Below are positions 8,601-17,087 of a stretch of DNA of 64,000 nucleotides, piece after piece. This DNA is from Rhodobacter sp. GTDB lineage: Bacteria > Pseudomonadota > Alphaproteobacteria > Rhodobacterales > Rhodobacteraceae. Below the pieces are notes generated by a model. The model did not search any database, had not been told where the DNA came from, and saw only the letters and a list, made by a program, of their open reading frames with translations. Within the stretch, counting starts at the first letter, position 1. The number at the start of each line of letters is the position of its first letter. The stretch lies in assembly GCA_020250125.1 (NCBI GenBank), contig JADCEL010000016.1, forward strand, positions 1 through 64,000, in the 5' to 3' direction. Both the position numbers and the translations under genes were made by a program.

Positions 8601-10735
8601 CGCCCTCCCCGGTGATCGGCGAGACCTTTGCCTTCACGATCCGCGTGACCAACCTTGAGGGGCCGGTGCTGTCCGAGGCCGACAATGTCGTGCTTGGCGA
8701 TACCTTGCCTGCCGGCATGGTCATGGCGGGTGTGCCCGGTGCCACGGTGGTGAACGGGACAACCACCGCGCTGGTATGCGCCGTGACGGGGGTTAACGCC
8801 GGTTTCACCTGCAATTTCGGGACGATGTCGGCGGGTGGGATCGTGGACGTGGTGGTGCCGGTTCGGGTGCAGGCCGTCACCTCCAGCCCGCAGACCTTTG
8901 ACAACACCGCTGCGGTTACGACAACATCCGGCGACCAGAACCTGGCCAACAACAGCGCTTCGGGGTCGGTCACCGTGACGCAGAACGCCCCCCCGGCGAT
9001 TGCGCTGGTCAAGACCGTCAGCACTGCGGGGCTGTCAACGCCCGCGCAGGCGGGCGAGGTGCTGACCTATGCCTTCAGCGTCACCAACACCGGCGGGCTG
9101 ACGCTGCGCGATGTGACGCTGACCGACGACAGCCTGCCGGGGGTGGTGATTTCGGGCGGGCCGATTGCGAGCCTGGCCCCCGGAGCGGTGGATTCCACCA
9201 CCTTTACCGGGACCTATGCCCTGACCCAGGCCGATCTGGACCTGGGACGGGTCAGCAACTCGGCCGAGGTCACCGGCACCTTTACCACCCCCACCGGCGG
9301 GGCCGATACGGTAACGGACACCTCGGGAACCGCAGTGGACAATGACGACCCGACCGAGGTCGATCTGCCGTCCGCTGCGGCCATTGCCGTGGTCAAGACG
9401 GCGGACATCAGCCGGATGACCACGCCGACGCAGCCGGGCGATGTCATCATCTACCGCTTTGCCGTGACCAACACCGGCAATGTCACGCTGACCGGCGTGA
9501 CGCTGGCCGATCCGCTGCCGGGCCTGACCCTGACCGGCGGGCCGATCACGGCCCTGGCCCCCGGCGTCACCGATACCACCACCTTTACCGGCACCTATGC
9601 CGTGACCCAGGCCGATCTGGAATCCGAGCAGGTGGTGAACCAGGCCACGGTCACCGGCAACCCGCCCACCGGCCCGCCGGCGACCGGCCTGTCAGGCACC
9701 AGCCTGACCAACAACAGCCCGACAGTGGTGCCGCTGACCTACACCCCGGACGTGACCGCCACCAAAACCGCCAGCACCGACCGTGTGATCATCGGCGACA
9801 GCCTGACCTACACGCTGACCTTCACCTCCAACAGCCTGGGCACGCTGCGCAACGTCACCGTGATCGACGTGCTGCCCGTGGGCCTTGTCTATACCCCCGG
9901 CACCGCCACGGTGGGCGGCGTGGCGATGGACCCGCAGGTTGCCGGGCGGACCCTGCGCTGGGCCGGCCAGACCATCGGCCCGAAACAATCCCTGACCGTC
10001 AAACTGGGCGTGCGCGTGACCGGGGCCGCGCCCTGGGGCGAACTGGAAAACCGGACCTGGCTCGAAGGCAGCAGCGGCGCGCGCTTTTCCAACATCGCCA
10101 CCGCAATCATCGTGCGCGAGCCGGAAGCGGTCTTTGACTGCGCCGATATCATCGGCAAGGTCTTTGACGACCGCAACCGCAACGGCACCCAGGATGCGCC
10201 GGACGGATCAGGGGCCGGGGCGACAGAGCCGGGTCTGCCGGCGGTGCGCGTGGTGACGACGCGCGGCTATGTCATCACCACCGATGAATTCGGACGCTTC
10301 CATGTGCCCTGCGCCGAGCTGCCGCGCCAGATGGGGTCGAATTTCACCCTCAAGCTGGATACACGGTCCTTGCCCACGGGCTACCGGCTGACCACCGAAA
10401 ACCCGCGCACGATCCGCGTCACGCCGGGCAAGATGGCCAAGGTGAATTTCGGCGTCAGCCTGTCGCGCGTGGTGCGGATCGATCTGGCGGCCCCCGCCTT
10501 TACCGCCGAAGGGCAGCCGACGGCGGCGCTGCAACAGGGCGTCGCGGGGCTGGTCGCACAGCTTCAGGCAGAGCCTTCGGTGCTGCGGCTGAACTACAGG
10601 CTGACCGGGGAAAGCGATGCCGTCGCGCGCAAGCGGCTGGACCGGGTCGAGGCGCTGGTGCGCAGCGCCTGGCAGGATCAGGGCACGCGGCTGCGGGTTG
10701 AACGCACGCTGCAACGCGCCGGGGACGCGCCATGA
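5618..10735 (+). CDS. Giant secreted DUF11-repeat surface protein
   Basis: A 1705-residue exported protein. The N-terminus (basic MVKPPVPSQLLAVRKVLRS, hydrophobic ILVASALVGLSTPVLSQG) looks like a Sec signal peptide. I count about eleven tandem beta-sandwich repeats of the DUF11 type between residues 36 and 1490, each opening with a KT-like strand (for example DVTVQKTATPDPVRAGQN) and carrying YxITxxNLGP or TNTGN motifs and a DTLPAG-like strand. An SdrD-B-like domain (GKVFDDRNRNGTQDAPDG) follows near residue 1510, then a short alpha/beta tail with OmpA-like flavour (LRLNYRLTGESDAVARKRL). The stop overlaps the next gene by ATGA, so the two are almost certainly made together. Probable role: a rod-like outer-surface or periplasm-spanning protein. 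Function unknown. Confidence 0.8.
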   Translation: MVKPPVPSQLLAVRKVLRSAILVASALVGLSTPVLSQGLPTHDWVVNVENEGSNILPAGSLAAYVVTVDNEPGTSAPATVINIPVPATTTFAGATGTITGCAVSAGVVSCTVPALAPASRADMVIRFATVEEGVIAVTPTIPAPDADPVNNTETVTTTITKGADIDLSITGPDTAAAGSRVSYVITVKNLGPYDADSFEFDFPVPTGLGAIAPPPGCTLSGSSYFCSGLALAPNLSRTFTFSGTLGVESLSTVTLSASLTESMPLDPNSGNDSAVKNTAVTAGSDVKVTKSRAPSGILTVGQTVTFTLTPSYSGDVPNDLTMEDTLPENYSLVAVTPAPGSDWTCETAGQTVSCDKPSGSVAGLNVPLGVVTLEVRVVAQGTPVNEVVIASAQPFDPDLTNNRATDGGATIQPPLIDSIDLAIRKTGPNPPLVVVGNSYNFQLSAQNLGTVGFYGTVQIEELVPAGLTVTAISGGPTWTCTPPTALPLAGPATIPCLRVYTQANPLAPNATTQPGITVTATVTASGPIRNGARVTAIGGNLPDLVEENDETQFEVGGSNPGDAADISILKTARNATVDAGEVQIYDLQIVNSGPSASTSVTLIDDLTRLINTNTSGPNAGYVSTVVTPGDASGMTCSVAPVGQAVRQTCNITTLPVCTVNANCPTLVVTVRPGGNGGPRTNTATVDSAVTADPNRANNAATAGFTVNPRADVTVQKTATPDPVRAGQNLIYVITARNLANGLSAAGNVTITDILADDLTFLSAVASKGGPCASTPIPGSVTSAAGNNNRIECNLGTLNNGTQQTVTVTLRPNQSFRGTSLTNTVDVTTSTTETDTLNNRASVTTRVIDPRFDLLVGKTDSVDPVTVGDDTVYAIRVRNLGPSAAEAVLVVDTLPAAFLSFQSLTAPPDATCAVAATSDVVGGTLSCSFPFLAADEIRDIEVTMRGVARGVAVNAVEVSADGSDQFDIQPLNNTASQNTTVRSRVDVEVTGKVPSTPSPVIGETFAFTIRVTNLEGPVLSEADNVVLGDTLPAGMVMAGVPGATVVNGTTTALVCAVTGVNAGFTCNFGTMSAGGIVDVVVPVRVQAVTSSPQTFDNTAAVTTTSGDQNLANNSASGSVTVTQNAPPAIALVKTVSTAGLSTPAQAGEVLTYAFSVTNTGGLTLRDVTLTDDSLPGVVISGGPIASLAPGAVDSTTFTGTYALTQADLDLGRVSNSAEVTGTFTTPTGGADTVTDTSGTAVDNDDPTEVDLPSAAAIAVVKTADISRMTTPTQPGDVIIYRFAVTNTGNVTLTGVTLADPLPGLTLTGGPITALAPGVTDTTTFTGTYAVTQADLESEQVVNQATVTGNPPTGPPATGLSGTSLTNNSPTVVPLTYTPDVTATKTASTDRVIIGDSLTYTLTFTSNSLGTLRNVTVIDVLPVGLVYTPGTATVGGVAMDPQVAGRTLRWAGQTIGPKQSLTVKLGVRVTGAAPWGELENRTWLEGSSGARFSNIATAIIVREPEAVFDCADIIGKVFDDRNRNGTQDAPDGSGAGATEPGLPAVRVVTTRGYVITTDEFGRFHVPCAELPRQMGSNFTLKLDTRSLPTGYRLTTENPRTIRVTPGKMAKVNFGVSLSRVVRIDLAAPAFTAEGQPTAALQQGVAGLVAQLQAEPSVLRLNYRLTGESDAVARKRLDRVEALVRSAWQDQGTRLRVERTLQRAGDAP

Positions 10736-13700
10736 CGCGCCGCCCATCCCCCGCAGGCGGGGCGGCCCGCCTTGCCGCGCTGGCCTGTTCGGCGCTGGCG
10801 CTGGCCGCAGGGCAAGCCGCCGCGCAGGACTGTGTGGCAATGTCCAACTGCGTGCTGCCGGTCGATGCCGGGGCGAATACCGAAGGCATCACCAGCCTGC
10901 CGCCCGATCCCATCGATGGCCCCGGCTTTTCGATCAGCATCGAAGGTGCGCCGCTGCAGGGCGCACCCGGCTTTGCCGACCGGCAGCGGCAGGCAGACAT
11001 CGCCCTGGGCGAGGCCGATGTTGACCTGCGCTTTGACGGGCTGGGCACAAGGCCCCGTCTGGATGTGCAGACGCTGGGCGAGGGGCCCTTTGCCCCCGGC
11101 CAGACGGTGACCTTCCGCAGCCGGATGAATTACCCCGCCTTTGTCACCGGGGGCGAACTGCGCATCCTGGACCTCGACGCGCCGGGCGGGGTCAGAACGC
11201 TGTCCGTGCTGCCGCTTGCCCCGAATGCCGAGGTTGCGGTGACCCTGCCGCAGGGCCGCACCCTGGCCTATGTTTACCGTGTCATGGACCGGAACCGGCG
11301 CTTTGATGAAACGCGCCCCGTGCTGCTGGGCACCTCGCAGGACCGGGGGTTGACCGATCTGGCCACCGAAGAGCAGGGCACGGATGCGGCCGCGATCCGC
11401 CGCATCCCGGTGCGGGGCGGGGCGGTGACGGTCTTTGTGCAGAACCTGGCGCCGGGAACCAGGGTGGAAACGCTGGGCACGGCGATGACAGCCGATCCGT
11501 CCGGCAAGGCCGTGATCCAGCGCGTTCTGCCGCCGGGCGCGCAGGAGATCGACGTGCGCGTGGTGCGCCCCGACGGATCGGCGCAGACCATCCGCCGCGC
11601 CGTGACCATTCCCGGATCCGAATGGTTCTATGTCGGTGTCGCCGACCTGGCCTTTGGGCGCAGCACGAACGGCGGGGAAGACGGCGGGGGCAACAGCTAT
11701 GGCACGGGTCGGCTGTCAGGCTATGCCAAGGGCACGACAGCCGCCGGGGTGACGGTCACCTTGCAGGCCGACAGCGGCGAAGACGACCTTGATGATCTGT
11801 TCCGCAACATCCTGAACAAGGACCCGAATTCGATCCTGGACCGGCTGGACCCCGATCTGTCCTACCCGACCTATGGCGACGATTCCACGCTGGTCATCGA
11901 TGCGCCGACCTCGGGCGGGTTCTATCTGAAGGTCGAAAAGGACGGCAACTTCGGCCTGTGGGGCGATTTCAAATCGGTCACGCCGGGTACGGACCTTCTG
12001 CGCAACGAACGCACGCTGTACGGGGCGCAGACCGTGCTTCAGAGCGCAGGCGTGAACGACGATGGCACGCCTCGGCTGCGTTTTGAAGGCTATGCGGCCC
12101 AGCCCGACCAATTGCCGCAGCGCGATGTGCTGCGCGGCACCGGCGGGTCTGTCTATTTCCTGTCGCGCCAGGACATTCTGCTGGGGTCGGAAACCCTGAC
12201 GGTGGAGCTGCGCGATGCCGACACCCAGCGGGTGATTTCGCGCACAGCACTGGTTCAGGGCGAAGATTACGACATCAACTACACGCAAGGTGTCGTCACC
12301 CTGTACAGCCCGCTGTCGGGCTATGGCACCGGGGGGGCGCTGTTGTCGTCCAATCCCAACGGCGATGACACGCTGAGCCTGATCGCGCAGTATGAATGGC
12401 GCCCCGTTCTGGGCGATATCGAGGGCTATGCCTATGGCGCGCGGCTGACCTCGGGGATCGCCGACAACCTGCAGATCGGCGCAACCGCACAAAGCGACGA
12501 TTCCGGCACCTCAGACCAGATGGCCTATGGGGTGGATCTGGCCTGGACGAAAAGCGACCGCACCTTTCTGAAGGCCGAAGTCGCGCGCACCGACGGACCG
12601 GGCTTTGGCTATGTCACCTCGGTGAACGGCGGCCTGACGGGTGAGGAAACCGCCCCCCCTGACGGAATCGGCACGGCCTATTCGATAACCGGACAGGCCG
12701 CGCTGGACGAGCTCTGGGCCGGGGGTGCCGGTGTGGTTGGCGCCTATTTCCAAAGCTATGGGGCGGGGTTCTCCTCGCTCGACCGGCAGGTGACAGAACC
12801 GGAAACCATGTGGGGCTTCAGCGCGGAGTTGCCCCTGTCGGCGGCCACCGGCCTGACGCTGAGCTATGACCATTACGATCAGGACCCGGATGTGGCGCAG
12901 GACCGCGCGCAGTTTCTGCTGGAGCATCAGATCAATGACCGGGTGGCGGTTGAACTGGGCTATGGCTATTTCGACAGCACCGATCCCGCCAGCAGCGATG
13001 GCACCGGCACGCGGGATGATCTGGCGGCACGGCTGATCCTGACCCCGTCGGAGATGGTCGAATGGTATGTCTTCGGCCAGGGGTCGCTGAACGTCACCGG
13101 TGACCTTGAAAAGGCCGACCGCGCCGGGATCGGGGGCGAGGTCCTGCTTGACGGGTCCTGGTCGATCCAGGGCGAAGTGTCTGACGGGGCCACCGGCCCT
13201 GGCGGGCGCGTGCTGTTCGGGCAGGACAAGGACGAAGAAAGCCATGTCTATTTCGGCTATACGCTGGACCCCGACCGCACCGTTGATGACGTGGTGCTGA
13301 CGGGGCGCGACCGGGGCCAGTTCGTGGCGGGCGGGCGGCGGCGCTACAGTGACAAGGTCACGGCCTATGCCGAAAACACCTATGATCTGTTCGGGCAGCA
13401 GCGGTCGCTGACATCGGCCTATGGCATCGAATACGCCCGGTCACAGCGGATGGTGTACAGCGGGGCCATCGAATCCGGCGTCGTCAGCGGCGACCCGAAC
13501 GGGGATGTCGAACGCACCGCCCTGTCGCTGGGCCTGCGCTATGACGATGGTGAAGCGGTGAACACGCGGGCGCGCATCGAAGTCATCAACGACGACGGCC
13601 CTGAGGCCAGGGTCAACACCATCCTGCTGTCCGGCCTTCTGCGCTATGAATTCAGCGATCAGTCCCGGATCGTGGCCGACCTGGACGCGATGTTCAACGA

Positions 13701-14241
13701 TGCCGGGTCCGAGGCGCTGCCGGAAGGTGATTACACCGATCTTGTCATCGGCTATGCGTTCCGGCCCATCCTGGATGATCAGGTGAACCTTCTGGTGCGG
13801 TATCAGTATCTGGATGACATGTTCGGCCAGGCTGTGGAGGGCGACCTCGGCGAAGGTCCGCTGCAACGCAGCCATGTCTTCAGCTTTGATGCGGAATTCG
13901 ATGTCTCGCCTCGCTGGACGCTGGGGGCCAAGCTGGGGGGGCGGCTGGCCGAAAGTGCCGTGGATGCGGACAGTCCCTTCGTGTCGAATGATGCCTGGCT
14001 GGCGGTTGCCACGGCGCGCTGTCACATCGTCAATGAATGGGACATGCTGCTGGAAGTCCGGAATCTGACGGCAATTCAGGCAGATACCGCCAATTTCGGG
14101 GCCGTGGTAGGGGTTTACAGGCAGGTGGGACAAGCGGTGATGATCGGCGGGTCGTATAATTTCGGCAGCTTCTCGGATGATCTGACGGACCTTGTCGCCG
14201 ACGATCAGGGGGCCGAGATCAACCTGATCGCAAGATTCTGA
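10732..14241 (+). CDS. Large outer-membrane beta-barrel protein, partner of DUF11 protein
   Basis: A 1169-residue exported protein: signal peptide with hydrophobic AALACSALALAAGQAAA and a cut before QDC, ending in SYNFGSF...LIARF. The C-terminal phenylalanine and alternating strands are typical of outer-membrane barrels assembled by BAM. Residues about 110-300 are Ig-like/extended. A plug-like segment has YGDDSTLVIDAPTSGG and FGLWGDF. From about residue 560 to the end the sequence is amphipathic strands with Asp/Gly turns. I recall proteins where DUF11 repeats, an OmpA-like tail and this barrel sit in one chain; here they are two genes joined by ATGA. No TonB-box or cysteine-rich plug was seen, so I do not call it a TonB receptor. 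Function unknown. Confidence 0.75.
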   Translation: MTRRPSPAGGAARLAALACSALALAAGQAAAQDCVAMSNCVLPVDAGANTEGITSLPPDPIDGPGFSISIEGAPLQGAPGFADRQRQADIALGEADVDLRFDGLGTRPRLDVQTLGEGPFAPGQTVTFRSRMNYPAFVTGGELRILDLDAPGGVRTLSVLPLAPNAEVAVTLPQGRTLAYVYRVMDRNRRFDETRPVLLGTSQDRGLTDLATEEQGTDAAAIRRIPVRGGAVTVFVQNLAPGTRVETLGTAMTADPSGKAVIQRVLPPGAQEIDVRVVRPDGSAQTIRRAVTIPGSEWFYVGVADLAFGRSTNGGEDGGGNSYGTGRLSGYAKGTTAAGVTVTLQADSGEDDLDDLFRNILNKDPNSILDRLDPDLSYPTYGDDSTLVIDAPTSGGFYLKVEKDGNFGLWGDFKSVTPGTDLLRNERTLYGAQTVLQSAGVNDDGTPRLRFEGYAAQPDQLPQRDVLRGTGGSVYFLSRQDILLGSETLTVELRDADTQRVISRTALVQGEDYDINYTQGVVTLYSPLSGYGTGGALLSSNPNGDDTLSLIAQYEWRPVLGDIEGYAYGARLTSGIADNLQIGATAQSDDSGTSDQMAYGVDLAWTKSDRTFLKAEVARTDGPGFGYVTSVNGGLTGEETAPPDGIGTAYSITGQAALDELWAGGAGVVGAYFQSYGAGFSSLDRQVTEPETMWGFSAELPLSAATGLTLSYDHYDQDPDVAQDRAQFLLEHQINDRVAVELGYGYFDSTDPASSDGTGTRDDLAARLILTPSEMVEWYVFGQGSLNVTGDLEKADRAGIGGEVLLDGSWSIQGEVSDGATGPGGRVLFGQDKDEESHVYFGYTLDPDRTVDDVVLTGRDRGQFVAGGRRRYSDKVTAYAENTYDLFGQQRSLTSAYGIEYARSQRMVYSGAIESGVVSGDPNGDVERTALSLGLRYDDGEAVNTRARIEVINDDGPEARVNTILLSGLLRYEFSDQSRIVADLDAMFNDAGSEALPEGDYTDLVIGYAFRPILDDQVNLLVRYQYLDDMFGQAVEGDLGEGPLQRSHVFSFDAEFDVSPRWTLGAKLGGRLAESAVDADSPFVSNDAWLAVATARCHIVNEWDMLLEVRNLTAIQADTANFGAVVGVYRQVGQAVMIGGSYNFGSFSDDLTDLVADDQGAEINLIARF

Positions 14242-14520
14242 TCCGGGTACCGGGCGGCACCGTCCGGGGTTGCGTATGCGGCCATGGTCAGCGGCGCGAC
14301 GCCGGAAGATGCGGCACCCCCCCCGGCATCCCTCATCAGGGTTGCCCTGCCAGGCAGGACCGGCACGACCCACGGTGCCGCAGGGTGGCCCCGGATGCCC
14401 CTTCTGCCGGGACTGCCCTGCCGCAGAACGAAATCTCCCCGCCGGGCCGTCTTGGCAACGGGCGCAAAGAGGGTAGGGTGGGCCGACAGCACAGCGCCGC
14501 GCCGGACGGGGGATACGGCC

Positions 14521-15300
14521 ATGGATTCGGGCAACGACGCCTACAAGCCCGCGCAGATCGCGGAGCTGATTGAAACGGTCGGTGTCGCCAAGGCGTCCCT
14601 GCCCCTGGGGCAGATGCTGGCGCTGGCGGTTCTGGCGGGGGCCTTCATCGGTTTCGGGGCCGCAGCCTATACCATGGTCATGACCGGGGCGGACCCGGGG
14701 TTCGGCCCGGCGCGCCTGTTGGGCGGGGTGGTGTTTTCGCTGGGCCTGATCCTTGTGCTGGTGGGCGGGGCAGAGCTGTTCACCGGCAATGCCCTGATGA
14801 CGATGGCTTATGTTGACGGCAAGATCACCCTTGCCGCGCTGTTGCGCAACTGGGCGGCGGTCTATCTGGGCAACCTGATCGGGGCCGTTGCACTGGCTGT
14901 GGCCTTTGCCCTGTCCGGCCTGCTTGATGCGCCCTTCGGGGCGACCGCCCGGCGGATTGCCGAGGGCAAGGTCGCCCTTGGGCCGGCCGAGGCTGTGGTC
15001 CGCGGCGCGCTGTGCAATGCGCTGGTCTGTCTTGCGGTCTGGCTCAGCTTTTCCGCGCGGTCCACCACGGACCGGATCCTTGCCCTTCTCTGGCCGATTT
15101 CGGCCTTTGTGCTGCTGGGGCTGGAACACAGCGTTGCCAACATGTATCTGCTGCCCGCCGGCATTCTTGCCGGTGCCGATATCGGCGGCGCTGCGGTTGC
15201 CGGGAACCTGATCTGGGTCAGCCTTGGCAATATTGCCGGCGGGGCGGGCGGGGTGGCCCTGGCCTATCGTTACGCCTTCCTGTTCCGCCGCGCTGCCTGA
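14521..15300 (+). CDS. Formate/nitrite transporter (FNT) family channel
   Basis: Inner-membrane pentameric anion channel of the FocA/NirC family, 259 residues with about six hydrophobic segments. Family words visible are GAFIGFGAAAY near residue 40, the GGAELFTGNALM pore segment near 83, and GLEHSVANMYLLPAG near 200. ATG 14521 is preceded by GGGGGATACGGCC. The ORF track start at 14284 would add 79 residues of non-family sequence. The gene stands alone between the barrel gene and convergent cobF. Substrate (formate, nitrite or other monovalent anion) cannot be told from sequence; no formate-lyase or nitrite-reductase gene is adjacent. Confidence 0.88.
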   Translation: MDSGNDAYKPAQIAELIETVGVAKASLPLGQMLALAVLAGAFIGFGAAAYTMVMTGADPGFGPARLLGGVVFSLGLILVLVGGAELFTGNALMTMAYVDGKITLAALLRNWAAVYLGNLIGAVALAVAFALSGLLDAPFGATARRIAEGKVALGPAEAVVRGALCNALVCLAVWLSFSARSTTDRILALLWPISAFVLLGLEHSVANMYLLPAGILAGADIGGAAVAGNLIWVSLGNIAGGAGGVALAYRYAFLFRRAA

Positions 15301-15505
15301 AGACCCTTCGGGGCGGGGGTGCCCTTCTTGCGGCAGGTGGCGGCGCGGCGCGGGGGCGGGAAGCGGGCCGCAGCCCGGTTGGGTCGCGGCGGTAACGGCG
15401 GTTGCCGCCTGCAGGCCCGGAAGGGTGCGGCCATGCACGCCCGCGCGGATTTCGGCAGGCACCGCGACCACACACCCATCCGGGCGCGGCCCCGCCTTGC
15501 CTGCG

Positions 15506-16270
15506 TCAGCCGCCGTCCGGTTCGCGCCGCAGCAGATAGATGTCCATGATCCAGCCATGCCGCGCCCGCGCCGCCGCCCTGTCCTGCAGGATGCGCGGGC
15601 CGGTTTGCAGCAGCGGGCCGGTATGCAGAATCTGGTGGGGCATCCCAAGGTAGGCCGCCCAGTAGATGGTCACACCCTGCGGGCTGATGGCATCAAAGGC
15701 ACCGCCGCTGTCCAGCATGACAACGACCGTCTCTGCCCCGGCAGGCCAGCCCTTTTCGCGCAGATTGCGGCCCGTGGTGATCACGGCCGGGGCACCTGGC
15801 GTGGTAAGCGGAATCGCATGAACGGCCGTCAGCAGCTGCAGGCTGGTCAGGCCGGGGATGACGGTGATGTCAAGGTCGGTGCCGCCGGATTGCACCCGCG
15901 CGGCAATGCGCAGGCTGGAATCATACAGCGACGGGTCGCCCCAGACCAGCAGTGCCGCGCGCCCGCCCTGCGGCAGGTGGTGGCGCAACAGGCCGGTCCA
16001 GAGCGTGGCAATGGCATCGTGCCAGGCGTTGACGCCGTCCAGATAGGCGGGGGTGGCGGCATCCCTGACTGGCAGATCAAACTCCACGATCTGCGTTGTG
16101 GCACCGGCATGGCGGTTGCAGACAAGCCGCCGAAGGTCTGCCAGATCGCTATTGTCCGCACCCTTGCGCGGCAGCAGCACAAGGTCGCAGGTCTGCAACA
16201 CGCCGACCGCCTGCAACGTAAGATGGTCAGGATTGCCCGTGCCAATCCCGATCAGGGCAAGATCAATCAT
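15506..16270 (-). CDS. cobF: Precorrin-6A synthase (deacetylating)
   Basis: SAM-dependent tetrapyrrole methyltransferase of the aerobic cobalamin pathway. It methylates C1 of precorrin-5 and extrudes acetate to give precorrin-6A. The 254-residue protein opens MIDLALIGIGTGNPDHLTLQ, the GxGxG strand of the family. VWGDPSLYDSS and ITVIPGLTSLQLL form the SAM-binding middle, and the TTGRNLREKGWP segment is CobF-like. It is the last gene of the cbiM-cobF unit, 66 bases after cbiM, and therefore probably under the upstream cobalamin riboswitch. CobF is specific to the oxygen-dependent route, in line with cobG and cobN nearby. Confidence 0.92.
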   Translation of the reverse strand: MIDLALIGIGTGNPDHLTLQAVGVLQTCDLVLLPRKGADNSDLADLRRLVCNRHAGATTQIVEFDLPVRDAATPAYLDGVNAWHDAIATLWTGLLRHHLPQGGRAALLVWGDPSLYDSSLRIAARVQSGGTDLDITVIPGLTSLQLLTAVHAIPLTTPGAPAVITTGRNLREKGWPAGAETVVVMLDSGGAFDAISPQGVTIYWAAYLGMPHQILHTGPLLQTGPRILQDRAAARARHGWIMDIYLLRREPDGG

Positions 16271-16336
16271 CTGGGATCAGCGCCGCAAGTCGGGCAACCC
16301 CGGCAGGGGCACGCCCGACTGTGGGTCCGTCACGGA

Positions 16337-17011
16337 TCAGGCGTAAAGGCGGCGGCTGGCAAGCAGCGCCGCCCCCGGACGGCCGCGCAGGGCCTTGGCC
16401 CCGGCCAGAACGGCCATGTCAACCAGCGGTTCCAGCAGCAGGACCGTCATATAGGCCGCGCCAAAGGTTGCGACCGACTGCAACGTCGCCGCAGAAAGAC
16501 CCTGGCCATAAAGCGTCCAGAACGCGACCCAGGCCACGATGGTCCCCTGGAATACCAGAGACAGCCTGAAGACATGCGCATAGGACAGATCGACATAGGC
16601 AAGGTTCGCCGGAACGATGCGCCTGGCCACTTCCTGCATCGCAAACAGTGCGGCCAGCAGCGTGGTCACGTTCATGCCAAGCTGGGGCAGGTCGGCGGGC
16701 GATACGAAGAACGACTGGATCATCAGGCCTGCGACAAGGCCGATCGCCGTCGGTGCCGCCCCGAAGATCAGAAACAGCGACGAGCCCAGGATCAGGTGCA
16801 CCTCGGACACGCCGACGGGCATGTGCGGAAAAACCTCGAAGAAGACAAAGACCAGAACCGTGGCGATGGCACCGCGCAGGATCAGCGACGGCAGGCCATC
16901 GACGCGGACATGCTCAAAGGCCAGTTTGGCCGCAAATGCGGCACCGGTCGCGGCCGTGGCATAGGACAGAACGATCTTGGTGCTGTCGACCAATCCTGGT
17001 TCGATGTGCAT
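16337..17011 (-). CDS. cbiM: CbiM-like energy-coupling-factor metal transporter permease
   Basis: A polytopic membrane protein of the CbiM/NikM S-component family for cobalt (or nickel) uptake. The chosen start gives MHIEPGLVDSTK; the Met-His beginning matters because the N-terminus of CbiM/NikM coordinates the metal. The start is backed by GGAGACGCTGAC just upstream; the longer ORF from 17053 lacks this. PHMPVGVSEVHLILG matches the conserved GxxEVH-type segment. Length 224, about seven hydrophobic helices. It follows a cobalamin riboswitch and precedes cobF, so cobalt is the likely substrate. No cbiN, cbiQ or cbiO partners are in the window. They may be elsewhere, or this protein may work alone. 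Confidence 0.8.
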   Translation of the reverse strand: MHIEPGLVDSTKIVLSYATAATGAAFAAKLAFEHVRVDGLPSLILRGAIATVLVFVFFEVFPHMPVGVSEVHLILGSSLFLIFGAAPTAIGLVAGLMIQSFFVSPADLPQLGMNVTTLLAALFAMQEVARRIVPANLAYVDLSYAHVFRLSLVFQGTIVAWVAFWTLYGQGLSAATLQSVATFGAAYMTVLLLEPLVDMAVLAGAKALRGRPGAALLASRRLYA

Positions 17012-17064
17012 GTCAGCGTCTCCTTGCACCGCATACACCCCGTGCAGCGGCATGGATGAAAGGT

Positions 17065-17081
17065 GGGGCAGAAGATGCCCC
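17065..17081 (-). promoter_or_regulatory. Expression-platform hairpin of cbiM riboswitch
   Basis: Read on the minus strand, GGGGCA-TCTTC-TGCCCC forms a 6-bp GC stem just after the riboswitch aptamer and about 50 bases before the cbiM start. It is followed by ACCTTTC rather than a clean U-run. It could be a weak terminator or part of a translation-control switch. Confidence 0.4.
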
Positions 17082-17087
17082 GGTTGC

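Noticed and set aside
13441-15648. 735-residue minus-strand ORF across the barrel gene, FNT gene and cobF end
   Set aside because: Crosses three recognised genes in other frames and shows only shadow composition.
15224-17059. 611-residue plus-strand ORF opposite cobF and cbiM
   Set aside because: Gly/Arg/Gln-rich shadow of two recognised minus-strand genes.
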